This document shows positions 15,758-25,530 of a DNA stretch of 64,000 bases, one piece after another. The notes below the pieces were generated by a model. That model was not told the origin of the DNA, did no database searches, and worked only from the letters and a program-made list of their open reading frames with translations. A program made the position numbers and the translations under genes. The DNA comes from Avisuccinivibrio_A sp964651505 (GTDB lineage Bacteria; Pseudomonadota; Gammaproteobacteria; Enterobacterales; Succinivibrionaceae), in the NCBI GenBank assembly GCA_964651505.1, contig CAZYXT010000001.1, positions 1 through 64,000 on the forward strand, given 5' to 3'. Within the stretch, counting starts at the first letter, position 1. Each line of letters begins with the position of its first letter.

Positions 15758-17761
15758 ATGGATCTGTTAAAAACCGGCAAATACGGCTTGTTGGCCAATC
15801 AGACACTGCTCAGCACCACAGCAAACAATATCTCCAACGTCAACACCGAAGGCTACGTTCGGCAGCAGACCATTTATTACACCTCGGTGGTCGATTGGGG
15901 CATAGGCGAGAGCTACACCCGTCGCGTTTATGATCAGTATGTGCAGCGCGAATTATATTCGGACATGGCCAATGCGGCCTATTACGAGGCCTACGCCTCG
16001 GGCTTGAGCAATGTGGACAGCATGCTCTCCGACTCCTCCATGTCCATTGCCACCTCCTTAGATTCATTCTTTTCCGCCTTGCAGGATGCGGTGCAAAACC
16101 CCACTTCCACGGCTTACCGCACCGAGGTGATTGCCCAGCTCAATTTGATGGTGACGCGCTATCAGACTTTAAATGCCGCCATCACCGACGAGCTCAACGA
16201 CGTCAACTCCAAGGTGGACGATGCGGTGCAGACCATCAACGATCTGGTGGTGGGCATCTACAACATCAACCGTCAGATCAATGCCATGTCGGATTCGCAA
16301 AGCGAAGCGGCTTTGCAATTGCAGGACGCGCGCGATCAGCTGGTCTATCAGCTCTCAGAATATGTGGACGTCAATGTGGTCACCACCTCCACGGGCGACT
16401 ACGAGCTGTATTTGGGCAACGGACAGCTGTTGTGCAACGGCGATACCTATGCCACTTTGCAAAGCGGACAGGATCAATATGATCCCACCAAGCGCACGGT
16501 TTCTTTGACCTTTAATACCAGTAGCAGCAGTGCCATTACCATTGCCTACTCAGGCTGGGGCGGGCAATTGGGCGGCCTCTTGGAGAGCACCGACGAATTG
16601 CGCCAGACCATGAGCGATCTTGGGCAGCTGGCGGTGGCCTTTGCCGATGCCTTAAATGTGCTCAATAATGCAGGCATCACGCTTGAGAACACCGCAGGCG
16701 CAGATATCTTCACCCTCCCTTCGGCTGACGCCGTCACCAATATCTCAGGCTATGCGATGACCGTCACCTTCAATGAAGGACAGGGCTCCAATGTCACCTC
16801 CAACGACTATCAGGTCATCTTTGTAGACGGCCAGATGACTGTGTACATGATTGACGGGGACACCACCACCGAGTTGGTCAGGGATGTTGATTATTACGTT
16901 GACCCAGACAGCACCAATTTAGTGCTGATTATGGATGCTCACGGCATCACCATGACCTTCAATCAGACTGAGTCTGACCTGCTGTCCTCAACCGAACGGG
17001 CCGTCTTCTATGTGCAGCCGACCAGACATGCGGCCTATAATATCAGCCTCAACATCAATAAGGCAGAAGATCTCGCTTTTGCCTCGGCCGTGGTCGGCAA
17101 CACCAGCGGCGAAAATCAGGGCGATGCGATCATCAGCTTTGAGGGCATGACGGCTACGGGCGATGATATGGGCGTGACCGTTGAGAACGGTTATCATCAG
17201 TTTACCAGCGGTGCTCCCACTCAAATAGTGATCAATGCAAGCGGCGATTATGTGATCTACGATTCAGACGGAAATGAACTGGGCACTGCTCCTGCCTCGT
17301 GCAACGGCAACAATATTTTTGCCTACACAGTTTGGAACAGTACAGTGGCTGACGGCTACCCAGGATACGAGTTTTCCATTACGGGCACGGTGGTTGCCGG
17401 GGATACCTTTACCATTGAGCTTAACTTCGACGGTTTTGCCGACAATTCCAACGGCGTGCAGATGGGCCTGTTGCAGCAGCAAGATCTGGTCTACTCGTCA
17501 TCCTCCAATAAAGTTTCGTTTACCGAAAGCTATGCCAATCTGGTCAGCACCTTGGGCTCGGCCGTGATGTCGGCGCAGATCAATTTGGAAGCTGCCGAAA
17601 GCAAGCTTGAGCAGACTGAAGCCCTCTACTCGTCATCAGCCGGCGTCAACTTGGACGAGGAGGCGGTCAACTTGATCCGCTTCCAGCAATGCTATGCAGC
17701 CTGCGCCAAGATCATTACGACTTCGCAGACCACATTTGATGCCTTAATCAATGCCATTTAA
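15758..17761 (+). CDS. flgK: Flagellar hook-associated protein 1 (HAP1)
   Basis: Hook-filament junction protein, 667 aa. The N-terminal coiled-coil segment is the classic GLLANQTLLSTTANNISNVNTEGYVRQQ region (about 9-36), and the C-terminal one ends QTTFDALINAI. The middle domains (about 330-570) are long and rich in Thr, Ser, Asp and Gly, as usual for surface-exposed HAP1. Start set at ATG 15758 behind GGGAG; an 8-codon upstream in-frame extension is rejected. It lies between flgJ and flgL in the order seen in most gammaproteobacteria. Confidence 0.95.
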   Translation: MDLLKTGKYGLLANQTLLSTTANNISNVNTEGYVRQQTIYYTSVVDWGIGESYTRRVYDQYVQRELYSDMANAAYYEAYASGLSNVDSMLSDSSMSIATSLDSFFSALQDAVQNPTSTAYRTEVIAQLNLMVTRYQTLNAAITDELNDVNSKVDDAVQTINDLVVGIYNINRQINAMSDSQSEAALQLQDARDQLVYQLSEYVDVNVVTTSTGDYELYLGNGQLLCNGDTYATLQSGQDQYDPTKRTVSLTFNTSSSSAITIAYSGWGGQLGGLLESTDELRQTMSDLGQLAVAFADALNVLNNAGITLENTAGADIFTLPSADAVTNISGYAMTVTFNEGQGSNVTSNDYQVIFVDGQMTVYMIDGDTTTELVRDVDYYVDPDSTNLVLIMDAHGITMTFNQTESDLLSSTERAVFYVQPTRHAAYNISLNINKAEDLAFASAVVGNTSGENQGDAIISFEGMTATGDDMGVTVENGYHQFTSGAPTQIVINASGDYVIYDSDGNELGTAPASCNGNNIFAYTVWNSTVADGYPGYEFSITGTVVAGDTFTIELNFDGFADNSNGVQMGLLQQQDLVYSSSSNKVSFTESYANLVSTLGSAVMSAQINLEAAESKLEQTEALYSSSAGVNLDEEAVNLIRFQQCYAACAKIITTSQTTFDALINAI

Positions 17762-17775
17762 GGGAGGAATGCAAG

Positions 17776-19065
17776 ATGCGTATTTCAACGGCCATGCAGT
17801 ACAACACCACCATGATGTACATCCAAAAGGCCAACACCAGACTCGATGAGGCTGCGCAGCAATACAATACCGGCAAAAAATTCACCACGGCAGGCGAAGA
17901 TCCGTCGGGCATGAGCTCCAGCATCAAGTACACCTCCGATATCTCGGCCTACGATCAGTACCAGATAAACGCAGGTTTGGCCGCCGACACTCTGTCCCAA
18001 AGCGAGACAGCCCTTGAGCAGCTGTGGAATGTGCTCAATTCTCTGAGCGTTTCCATACAGCAGGCGGTCAACGGCACCATGGATGAAAGCAGCAAGAGCG
18101 CCATTGCCGCAACCATCGAGCAGTATCAGGCACAGATCTTCGATTTGATGAACACCAAGAATGCCGAAGGCGAATATATCTTCAGCGGCAATCAAAGCTC
18201 TCAGCCTGCCATTACCTTAACCTCTGACGGCAACTATTATTGCCAGGCCGACGGCGGCAGCCGCTCGGTGCAGGTCTCCCCGACGCAGACCGTGCAGGTG
18301 ACCGACAGCGCCCTGAACATTTTCCAAAATGTCGCCTTGGCCAAGGAAATCAACGGAGAACACACGAGCGTAACCTATACGGATACAACAGGCGCAACTG
18401 TCACTGGCGGCACATTGGACGATGAAGACATTCAGATCACCAATTACGATGACTTTGAAGATCTGTATGCCGATTATTTCAGCACGGTTAATACTGCCCA
18501 AAACACCCTCTATTTTGAAATAGATGTTACGGCCGGCATTTTCACCCTGTACGATTCTCCGGATCCTGCTACGCGCACAGCCATTGACAGCGGAGAGCTT
18601 ACCGAAAGCAACAAGATTGAGTGCAAGGGCATTACCATCGATGTCAGCAGCATCATCGAGAACAGCCAAGATAACACGACGGCCACGGTCAGCATTACGC
18701 TGCAGCCTGTTGAAAAAGACAATATTTTGAATGTGTTAAGCGACGTCATCAGCGTGCTGCGAGATACGGACATCAGCAACGAAGAGTATGTCGAACAGCT
18801 TGCCTTAGCTCAGATCAGCATCGCAAACGCCATGACCAACTACGACAAGTATCGCGGCGAGATCGGCGCGCGCCTGACGCAAATTGACAGCATCATAGAT
18901 TCCAACGATGCCTTGGGCCTCATCAAAGAAACCGCCTTGGCCAATGTCACCGAAATTGACACCTACGAGGCCGTCTCCAATCTCTTAAAAGAGCAGCTTG
19001 CGTTGCAAAGCGCCCAGCAGTCCTATGCCATCGTGCACTCGTCATCCTTGTTTGACTATATCTGA
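17776..19065 (+). CDS. flgL: Flagellar hook-associated protein 3 (HAP3)
   Basis: Second junction protein between hook and filament, 429 aa, flagellin-like at both ends: MRISTAMQYNTTMMYIQ and NTGKKFTTAGEDPSGMSSSIKY at the N-terminus, and the C-terminal helix with LKEQLALQSAQQSYAIVHSSSLFDYI. GGGAGG precedes the ATG and the gene starts 15 bp after flgK. A strong terminator follows, so flgJKL ends here. No flagellin gene is present in the window. Confidence 0.94.
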   Translation: MRISTAMQYNTTMMYIQKANTRLDEAAQQYNTGKKFTTAGEDPSGMSSSIKYTSDISAYDQYQINAGLAADTLSQSETALEQLWNVLNSLSVSIQQAVNGTMDESSKSAIAATIEQYQAQIFDLMNTKNAEGEYIFSGNQSSQPAITLTSDGNYYCQADGGSRSVQVSPTQTVQVTDSALNIFQNVALAKEINGEHTSVTYTDTTGATVTGGTLDDEDIQITNYDDFEDLYADYFSTVNTAQNTLYFEIDVTAGIFTLYDSPDPATRTAIDSGELTESNKIECKGITIDVSSIIENSQDNTTATVSITLQPVEKDNILNVLSDVISVLRDTDISNEEYVEQLALAQISIANAMTNYDKYRGEIGARLTQIDSIIDSNDALGLIKETALANVTEIDTYEAVSNLLKEQLALQSAQQSYAIVHSSSLFDYI

Positions 19066-19090
19066 TATTTTGCAGGTTTTAACCAAAGAC

Positions 19091-19121
19091 CCCGGGGAAC
19101 CGCCCCCGGGTTTTCTTTTTT
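19091..19121 (+). terminator. Rho-independent terminator of flgJKL
   Basis: CCCGGGG (19091-19097) and CCCCGGG (19104-19110) form the stem, followed by TTTTCTTTTTT. Confidence 0.88.
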
Positions 19122-19236
19122 AAGAACAAAAGAGGCGTCAAGGGATCTCAAAACAGCCTGTGCCTGCGAGTTTTAGCATTGCGCAGGGCGCTGTTTGCCG
19201 CTAAAATTTGAGAATAGTCAAAGTTTTGGTCAACAC

Positions 19237-20649
19237 ATGCGCTATAACACCTCAGGTTTTTTGGCAGATGCGGCGTTGCGTCCGCTGCTTTATGTCTGCA
19301 TGGCAGCCTTGCCCGGCGTCCTGTTCGGCTATGATCTGGGGACGCTTTTAATCAACCAAAACTTTTTGGCCGAGTTTTTTATCTTAAACGCCGATGATCT
19401 CAATGTGCTGGCAGGCACCACCTCTTTGGGAGTGCTGCTGGGGCTGTTCGTGGGAGGTTATCTTACCTACTCCTCGGGAAGACGCATCAGCATCATCAGC
19501 TCATCTGCTCTTGGCAACCTGGCCATCTTTGCCTCCATCTTTGCCCCTTCCTTGTCGGTTTTGTTGTGCTCGCAATTTGTCATCGGCTTTGCCTTGGGGG
19601 TATATGCTCTGGCCGCCTTGTTATTCGTGAGCGAAATTGCCCTGCCCTCAAGCCGCGGAATGTGCACCTGCATGCTGCCTTTGATGCTGTTGTGCGGCCT
19701 GATCTTCGCCGTCCTGACGCGCGGGGCCAAGCTTGCCTCCGAAGGATTTTTGCTGCTTATCGTCTTGACCATCGTCAATGTGGGGATGATTGTCCTCAAT
19801 ATCTTCAAGCTGCCCGAAAGCCCCCGCTATCTTGCCATCAGCGGCCAATCAGATGCGGCGCTGCCGGTCTTGTTTCGCTTGCGCCTTGACATGGGCATGG
19901 CCGCCCGCGAGCTTGCCATCATCAACGAGTGCTGCCGCAATGCCCAAAGAGGCTCGGATCTGTTTGTGCGCAGCGGCAATTTCAGGCGTCTGATGTGGAC
20001 CTTGGTGACGCTCTCTTTTTTGGTCAATTTCAGCGGATCTTTTGTGGTGCCCTTTACGCTGGCCGATTTGGTCTATGCCTCAGATTTGAGCATGCGCTAC
20101 AGCTATTACGATTACACATTGGGCCTGATTAAGGCTTCCTTGGCCGCAGCGCTCTTTGCCGTGCTGATTTGCGCGGTGGCCTCCGACAGGCTCGGGCGGC
20201 GCAAGACTTTGCTCTCATCGCTGGCAGGCAGCATGCTCTCCTTGGGGTTTTTGTGCCTGACTGCTCTTTTTGAACCTGCCCAATCGACGCTGCTGCTCTC
20301 GGTGTTTTTGCTGTGTTACATCTTTTGCTCCTGCTTTTACGGGGTGGTGCTGATAGGCATGCTGTTTGTCGAGCTCATCCCCACCCGCGCCCGCGAGTTT
20401 GGAGTGACGGCCCTGTTGATGACCTCCACCATCGCTTTTTTGGCCTGCATGCAGTTTTTTGCGGAAAATATCGGCACTTTGGCCTTCTCGGGCTTTTTTG
20501 CTTTGTGCCTGCTCTTCTCGGCGGTGATGTGGCTGTTCATCTATGCTTTTATGCCCAATACGGTCAGTGCGTCGCTGGAGGGCATTGAAAGCCGCCTCTT
20601 GTCGGGGCGCAAGATCAAAGATTTGGGACGGGTGGGCGATCAGTATTAA
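19237..20649 (+). CDS. MFS sugar-porter-family transporter
   Basis: Twelve-helix inner-membrane transporter, about 470 aa. FGYDLGTLLINQ in helix 1, the KLPESPRYLAISG motif after helix 6 and RLGRRKT in the loop before helix 9 are marks of the sugar porter family (XylE, GalP, AraE), which use proton symport of pentoses or hexoses. Several polar residues typical of the sugar site are replaced, so the substrate is open. The ATG at 19237 leaves a normal short cytoplasmic N-terminus; a TTG at 19195 is an alternative. No partner genes; it lies between the flagellar block and the degS-degQ block. Confidence 0.75.
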   Translation: MRYNTSGFLADAALRPLLYVCMAALPGVLFGYDLGTLLINQNFLAEFFILNADDLNVLAGTTSLGVLLGLFVGGYLTYSSGRRISIISSSALGNLAIFASIFAPSLSVLLCSQFVIGFALGVYALAALLFVSEIALPSSRGMCTCMLPLMLLCGLIFAVLTRGAKLASEGFLLLIVLTIVNVGMIVLNIFKLPESPRYLAISGQSDAALPVLFRLRLDMGMAARELAIINECCRNAQRGSDLFVRSGNFRRLMWTLVTLSFLVNFSGSFVVPFTLADLVYASDLSMRYSYYDYTLGLIKASLAAALFAVLICAVASDRLGRRKTLLSSLAGSMLSLGFLCLTALFEPAQSTLLLSVFLLCYIFCSCFYGVVLIGMLFVELIPTRAREFGVTALLMTSTIAFLACMQFFAENIGTLAFSGFFALCLLFSAVMWLFIYAFMPNTVSASLEGIESRLLSGRKIKDLGRVGDQY

Positions 20650-20738
20650 CCGCAAGCTTGCCAAAACCAAGCCGAAGATTGAGGATCATCAAGCCGCAAT
20701 GCTTTTTTGCAGGATGCTGCGTCTTTTTGATGCGACCG

Positions 20739-21836
20739 TTAATCCACGCTTGAGCGATCTTCTGCCAACGTGATGGGAATGGTCATGGTGCGCTTGCCGC
20801 GGCGGACCGTAAAGTTCATGACGGTGCCCGGGGTGGTCGAGGAGATGATATCGATGAGTCCGCGCAGATTGGAAATTTTCTTCCCGTCGGCCCCCACTAT
20901 CAAATCCCCCGTTTGCAATTCGGATTCGGCCGCAGGACCCTGCGGGTCGATGTAGCCTACCCTGACGCCCACGCCGCTGTCATCGGGCAGAGGAGTGGTG
21001 CCGTCATCGGAGATCCCAAGGTAGCCTCTGATCACGCGCCCGTGTTTTATGATCTCGTTTAACACATAGACCACCAGCTTGGTGGGGACGGCAAAGCCTA
21101 TGCCGTAGGTGCCGTAGCGGTAATTGTTGAAAGAGGCGGTGTTGATGCCTATCATCACTCCTGCGGTGTTGATGAGCGCTCCGCCCGAATTGCCCTGATT
21201 GATGGGGGCATCGGTCTGAATGAGATCTTGGAGGCCGTCGCGAATATTCATCTGATCGCGCGTCAGCAGCCCCGATCCCGTGCGGGCAGTGGCCGACACG
21301 ATGCCGTGAGTGACGGTCTGGCCAAGATTGTTGGGATTGCCGATGGCCAGGACCACGTCCCCCACTTGGGGCGTCTGACCAAGATCAATGGGAATGGGGG
21401 TTAAGCCCTGGGCCTGGATCTTGAGCACCGCAATATCGGTGCGCCGATCGTATCCTGCCACGAAGGCCTGATAAACCTTGCCGTCGCGGGTTTGGGCCCA
21501 GATGGCCTGATTGGGTTCGTTGCCCGACGGCACCACATGATAGTTGGTCACGATGATGCCGTCGCTGCTCATGATCACCCCCGATGCCGACACGGTGATG
21601 GCCCCGCCTGCAGCTTCGGTGGAGTAATCATGATTTAAGGTTGAAACGTAGATGTTGACTACGCTGGGGGCCGCCCGGGCCACCGCGTAGGCATAAGAGA
21701 CGGGCTCTTGGCCTTGCGAGTAGATCGCCGTGCCGATGTTTTGGCCCAAGGTGGGGTACAACATCAAGATCACGGCGCCGATGGCTACGCCGGCTGCTGC
21801 AGTGCCGGCCGTTCTCAGCCAAATCTTCCTGATCAT
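20739..21836 (-). CDS. degS: Membrane-anchored serine protease of the DegS type
   Basis: Periplasmic HtrA-family protease held in the inner membrane by an N-terminal helix (about 8-28). In E. coli DegS senses misfolded outer-membrane proteins and cuts RseA to start the sigma-E response. Catalytic triad visible: His in IVTNYHVV, Asp in RTDIAVLK, Ser in GNSGGAL. A single PDZ domain (about 260-350; GDLIVGADGKKISNL) distinguishes it from DegQ. 365 aa is close to the E. coli length. It is 20 bp downstream of degQ, the same order as in E. coli. Confidence 0.9.
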   Translation of the reverse strand: MIRKIWLRTAGTAAAGVAIGAVILMLYPTLGQNIGTAIYSQGQEPVSYAYAVARAAPSVVNIYVSTLNHDYSTEAAGGAITVSASGVIMSSDGIIVTNYHVVPSGNEPNQAIWAQTRDGKVYQAFVAGYDRRTDIAVLKIQAQGLTPIPIDLGQTPQVGDVVLAIGNPNNLGQTVTHGIVSATARTGSGLLTRDQMNIRDGLQDLIQTDAPINQGNSGGALINTAGVMIGINTASFNNYRYGTYGIGFAVPTKLVVYVLNEIIKHGRVIRGYLGISDDGTTPLPDDSGVGVRVGYIDPQGPAAESELQTGDLIVGADGKKISNLRGLIDIISSTTPGTVMNFTVRRGKRTMTIPITLAEDRSSVD

Positions 21837-21856
21837 GCCAAAGCCCTTTGTCTCCT

Positions 21857-23230
21857 TTAGCGAATGGTGATGAAGATGGTCGAATTGCCTCTTAAGATGC
21901 GCAATGCGCTTACCTTGCCTTCGGCATTCTTCAACAGATCTTTAAGCTCGTTAAGATCGGTTACATTATACCGATTGACGCCGGTAATGATATCGCCCTT
22001 GCGCAGGCCCAAAGCATAAGCCTTGGTTTGCGGAGCCACTTCGGTGACCTCGACGCCGCCTTCATCGTGATTGGACAGGGTCGCGCCCTCGAAGGACTCG
22101 GACAATCCGGTGGTCTCCGAGCCTGACAGTTTCTGAGGCTCTTGCAGCGTGGCGGTGACCTCTATTTCCTTGCCGTCGCGGAAGATGCCGATCTTAACCT
22201 TGTTGCCGGCGCCCAAAGTTGCGATCTTTGCGCGCAGCTCGCCAAAGGATTGAATGTTCTTGCCGTCAACGGAGGTGATGATGTCGCCGCTCTTGATGCC
22301 GGCCTTGTCGGCTGCCGACCCTTCGGCAACTTCGTTGACAAAGGCGCCGTAAGAGCGGTTGTAGCCGAAGTTCTTGGCAAGCTCCGAGTTAAGCTCGGTG
22401 CCGATGACGCCCAATTGTCCGCGCCTTACCTCGCCATACTCTTGCAGCTGAGCCACCACGGTCTTGACCATGTTGGAGGGGATGGCAAAGCCGATGCCGA
22501 TGTTGCCGCCGTTGGGGCCCAAGATGGCGGTGTTGATGCCCACCAGCTCCCCTTTAAGGTTGACCAGGGCGCCGCCCGAGTTGCCCGAGTTGATGGCAGC
22601 ATCGGTCTGAATGAAGTTTTCGATGTTCTCGATGTTAAGTCCCGTGCGCCCTAAAGCGGAGATGATGCCCGAGGTTACCGTTTGCCCCAGGCCAAAAGGA
22701 TTGCCGATGGCCACGGCAAAGTCTCCCACTTCAAGCTCATCGGAGTTAGATAGAGTGATGGCGCTCAAATCGTCAAAATCATCAAGCTGCAATAAGGCAA
22801 GATCGGTGTGCTGATCCGAGCCTATCTTCTTGGCATCAAATTCGCGCCCGTCGCTTAAAGCCACCCTGATCTCTTCGGCGTCGCTGATCACATGGTGATT
22901 GGTGACGATGTAGCCCTTTTTGGCATCGATGATCACGCCTGATCCCAAGGCTCTAAACTCGCGCTGGCGCGGTCTGTCGAGGTTGGGGAACATGAAGCGA
23001 AATTCATCGGGAATGTTGAGCATGGGACGCACATCCTTTTTGCCCTTGACGGAGATGTTGACCACGGCGGGGATCACCGTTTTGAGCATGGGAGCCAAAG
23101 AAGGCTCTCCGTCACGGCCGAAGGCATTGATGAGGGGAGTGGCGTCGGCAGAGAAGACCTGCACAGAACCTGCTGCCAATACGGAAGCGAGGGCTAAAGT
23201 AACGGCTTTTTTGTGCATGCTCTTTAACAT
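21857..23230 (-). CDS. degQ: Periplasmic serine protease/chaperone DegQ/DegP (HtrA)
   Basis: ATP-independent periplasmic protease, 457 aa, with a Sec signal peptide (about 1-27), trypsin-like domain (His in IVTNHHVI, Asp in HTDLALLQL, Ser in INSGNSGGALV) and two PDZ domains (about 265-355 and 370-455). The length and degS linkage fit DegQ rather than DegP, but the long LA loop cannot be judged reliably. ATG 23230 is chosen because AAGGAG lies 9 nt upstream and the signal peptide starts there; an in-frame extension to 23296 is rejected. Confidence 0.9.
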   Translation of the reverse strand: MLKSMHKKAVTLALASVLAAGSVQVFSADATPLINAFGRDGEPSLAPMLKTVIPAVVNISVKGKKDVRPMLNIPDEFRFMFPNLDRPRQREFRALGSGVIIDAKKGYIVTNHHVISDAEEIRVALSDGREFDAKKIGSDQHTDLALLQLDDFDDLSAITLSNSDELEVGDFAVAIGNPFGLGQTVTSGIISALGRTGLNIENIENFIQTDAAINSGNSGGALVNLKGELVGINTAILGPNGGNIGIGFAIPSNMVKTVVAQLQEYGEVRRGQLGVIGTELNSELAKNFGYNRSYGAFVNEVAEGSAADKAGIKSGDIITSVDGKNIQSFGELRAKIATLGAGNKVKIGIFRDGKEIEVTATLQEPQKLSGSETTGLSESFEGATLSNHDEGGVEVTEVAPQTKAYALGLRKGDIITGVNRYNVTDLNELKDLLKNAEGKVSALRILRGNSTIFITIR

Positions 23231-23376
23231 AATCGAATACTCCTTAACATAACTTGTTACTGTCCTGTTGGACGGCAAAAATTTGATTTGGTTCACAGTT
23301 TTTGCAGGCTTTGACTCTTTCTTGCGTGACTTGGCGCAAAAAATATGCCGCAGGACGCGGCACGTTTGCAGATAGA

Positions 23377-24096
23377 TTAAATCTTTTGGGGCTCTTTCTT
23401 TTCCACAAAATCTTTGGGCTGCTCGACGACGGGCTCGTCATCCTCATCTGAGATCTTGATCTCAGGCTTGGCGATTGTCTTGGGAGTCTCCTCGAGTCCG
23501 TCATCCTCTTGAGCCTCTTTGGGGGCCTCTTCCTTGGCTTTGGCCTTCTTGGGGGCAGGCTCCTCCTCAGGCTCGCTCTCCTGACGTGCCTTGCTCTTGG
23601 CCTCAGGCTCCTCTGCCTCCTTAATCTTGGCAGGCTCGGCCTTCTTTTCCTTTTTGATCTCTTCGACCTGCGCGCCCTCATCCTCGGTTTGGGCAGCCAT
23701 GGACTTGGCCTCTTGCTCGTCAATGGTGGCCGTGATGTCGGATACCTGTTCCTTTAGGGCCATCAGGCTTTCCTTCAAGGATTTCTTGGAAGAGCCTGAA
23801 ACCCTGGTCAGGTTGTCGAGCCTGAAGCAGTCGGCATCGGGGGACAGGCCGCGGCAGGCATCTGACATATAGCGGGCAAAATCTATATAGCTCTTGGTCA
23901 ACTGATTGAACTTCTCGTCAGAACCTGAGAAAAACTCCTCAAGACGGCGGTGGGCGGTGGCCAGATCGCGTTTGTAGCGGGTCAGCTCATCTTGGATCTT
24001 ATGTTTGGATGAGAACCTGGTTACAAACAGGTATGTGACGATGCCGCCGGCCAAAAAACCGACAACGAGAGACAAAGAGATATGCATCAAATCCAT
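23377..24096 (-). CDS. zapG: YhcB/ZapG-like cell-division membrane protein
   Basis: DUF1043-family protein: one N-terminal transmembrane helix (about 5-25; ISLSLVVGFLAGGIVTYLFV), then a coiled-coil segment with KRDLATAHRRLEEFFSGSDEKFNQL and ARYMSDACRGL, the conserved YhcB core. The C-terminal 110 residues form a low-complexity tail rich in Glu, Lys, Ala and Pro, longer than in E. coli (132 aa in total). ZapG links divisome and cell-envelope synthesis in relatives. It precedes degQ-degS as in E. coli. The start MDLMHIS at 24096 is preferred over 24117. Confidence 0.82.
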   Translation of the reverse strand: MDLMHISLSLVVGFLAGGIVTYLFVTRFSSKHKIQDELTRYKRDLATAHRRLEEFFSGSDEKFNQLTKSYIDFARYMSDACRGLSPDADCFRLDNLTRVSGSSKKSLKESLMALKEQVSDITATIDEQEAKSMAAQTEDEGAQVEEIKKEKKAEPAKIKEAEEPEAKSKARQESEPEEEPAPKKAKAKEEAPKEAQEDDGLEETPKTIAKPEIKISDEDDEPVVEQPKDFVEKKEPQKI

Positions 24097-24760
24097 TTTA
24101 AAATTCTCGTAAACCAAAAGTTATTGTTAAATGCGGTATTGCCTTAATTATATCGCATAGAAGACCCCGCAATTAAGTTGATTTGCGCCTCGTTTTACGC
24201 AAAAAACCATCGTGCCTGCAATGATTTAAGTTTAGGGGCGCACACTTAGCTTTATCTTAGGTTCAAGAATCTTTAAAGGATAAAATCAAAGGCAGGATCC
24301 AAAGTTAAAAAGGGCGCAAGGCGCCTTGCAAAAACTTAAGGATTACGGATAAGAGATAGCAGGATCTTTTCTTAAAATTTGGCGCCGCGCTTGCAGCCTT
24401 TAATTTAAGGAAAATATTTAAATGCAGGCCTTTTAAAATCATGCTCACAAAGCCCGTGAGGGCATTTTAAGAGCAGGGGGCCCTGTTTGAAAGCGCCGGG
24501 AGATCCTTTTTGCACAGATTGCTTGAGAGTGATCTTCCGGGGAAAGAATATGAATGTCCTCATGCCCGGGAGGGCTTGTTTGCGCGTCTTAATTCATTTT
24601 TAAGACGCAGATTCAGAACAAGTTCGTCATCAAACCGGCCTGAGGCTGCCCGGGCGGTGCTGCCTGCAAAGCCTAAGAGGGCGGCAGCCAAGATAATATT
24701 TTCTTGCTTTGCATGGCTGTCCCCTCGGCATTAAGCCTTATCTTGCCGGTTTGCCTTTTT
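24097..24760. other. 663-bp region without a recognised gene
   Basis: AT- and stop-rich DNA between zapG and the decayed AraC gene. Several weak hairpins are present (for example AAGGCGCCTT near 24317), and ORFs here are short with no family features. In E. coli zapE occupies the stretch between zapG and rplM; no trace of it was seen. Confidence 0.5.
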
Positions 24761-25530
24761 ATTGCCACAATCATCACCTCGCGCATCAGCGCCAAAATGA
24801 CAGAGGCCGGTTTGCTTTATCGCGACTCTTGCGGAGACATCATGCTCATCAACAAACTTGAATTGCATCAGGGCCGGGTCAAAGATCCCAGACCGCATGA
24901 GCGCTTTGTGGCGTGGATCCATCCTGATGCGGCGGAAAGATGGGAGAGGCTTGACCTTAAGATCGGCCTTTTGGAGTGTTTCAAGCAGTGCTCTTGCAAT
25001 CATTGCAATTTGCTGCGCCTTGACAGCGAAAGCTTCGCAACCTTTATCAAGATGTGCGCCGTCTGTACGATGCCGAGCAGTCTCATTGCGAAGGAGCGCA
25101 TGAGCAAGTCTTGGTGCAGGCGCCGGGGCTTGAGATCCTGATCATGGTCAACAAGTGCTATTAAAACCCTCTGTCGCTGTCGCGCGGCTTGAACAGGTTC
25201 CCCTATCAAAGAATGGAAGAGGTGGCGGACTTCATCAATCAGAATCTGAGCGAGCCCATCAGCCCGGACATGCTCGCAGGGCGCTTTAAGATGAGCAAGT
25301 TTTAATTGTCGAGGATCTTCAAGAGTACGCAGGACAAAGCCTGTATCACTTTGTCTTAAGCAAAAGGCTTTTGCAGGCGCGCCATTTCATCGACAACGGC
25401 ATGAGTCCGACCCGCGCCTCCCTTGAGGCGGGGGTTTGCGATCACTCAAATTTTGCCAAGGCCTTCAAACGCTGCTACGGCGTCGCCCCGAGCAAGGATG
25501 CGCAAAGCAGGAGCGATGATCAAGAGGCCG
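24760..25530 (+). pseudogene. Decayed AraC-family transcriptional regulator
   Basis: Pieces of one AraC protein are readable in changing frames. The N-terminal cupin part reads GDIMLINKLELHQGR and ERFVAWIHPDAAERW (from about 24834), then switches frame near 25055 to RRLYDAEQSHCEGAHEQ and APGLEILIMVNKCY, ending in a TAA. The same frame goes on, with another stop, through MEEVADFINQNLSEPIS and MLAGRFKMSKF. A further shift gives SLYHFVLSKRLLQARHFI, SLEAGVCDHSNFAKAFKR and the end YGVAPSK. At least two frameshifts and two in-frame stops show that it is dead. It overlaps the 3' end of the convergent MFS gene. Confidence 0.8.

Noticed and set aside
24510..24734. 74-codon ORF upstream of the AraC remnant
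   Set aside because: No ribosome site or family similarity; likely chance in decaying DNA.
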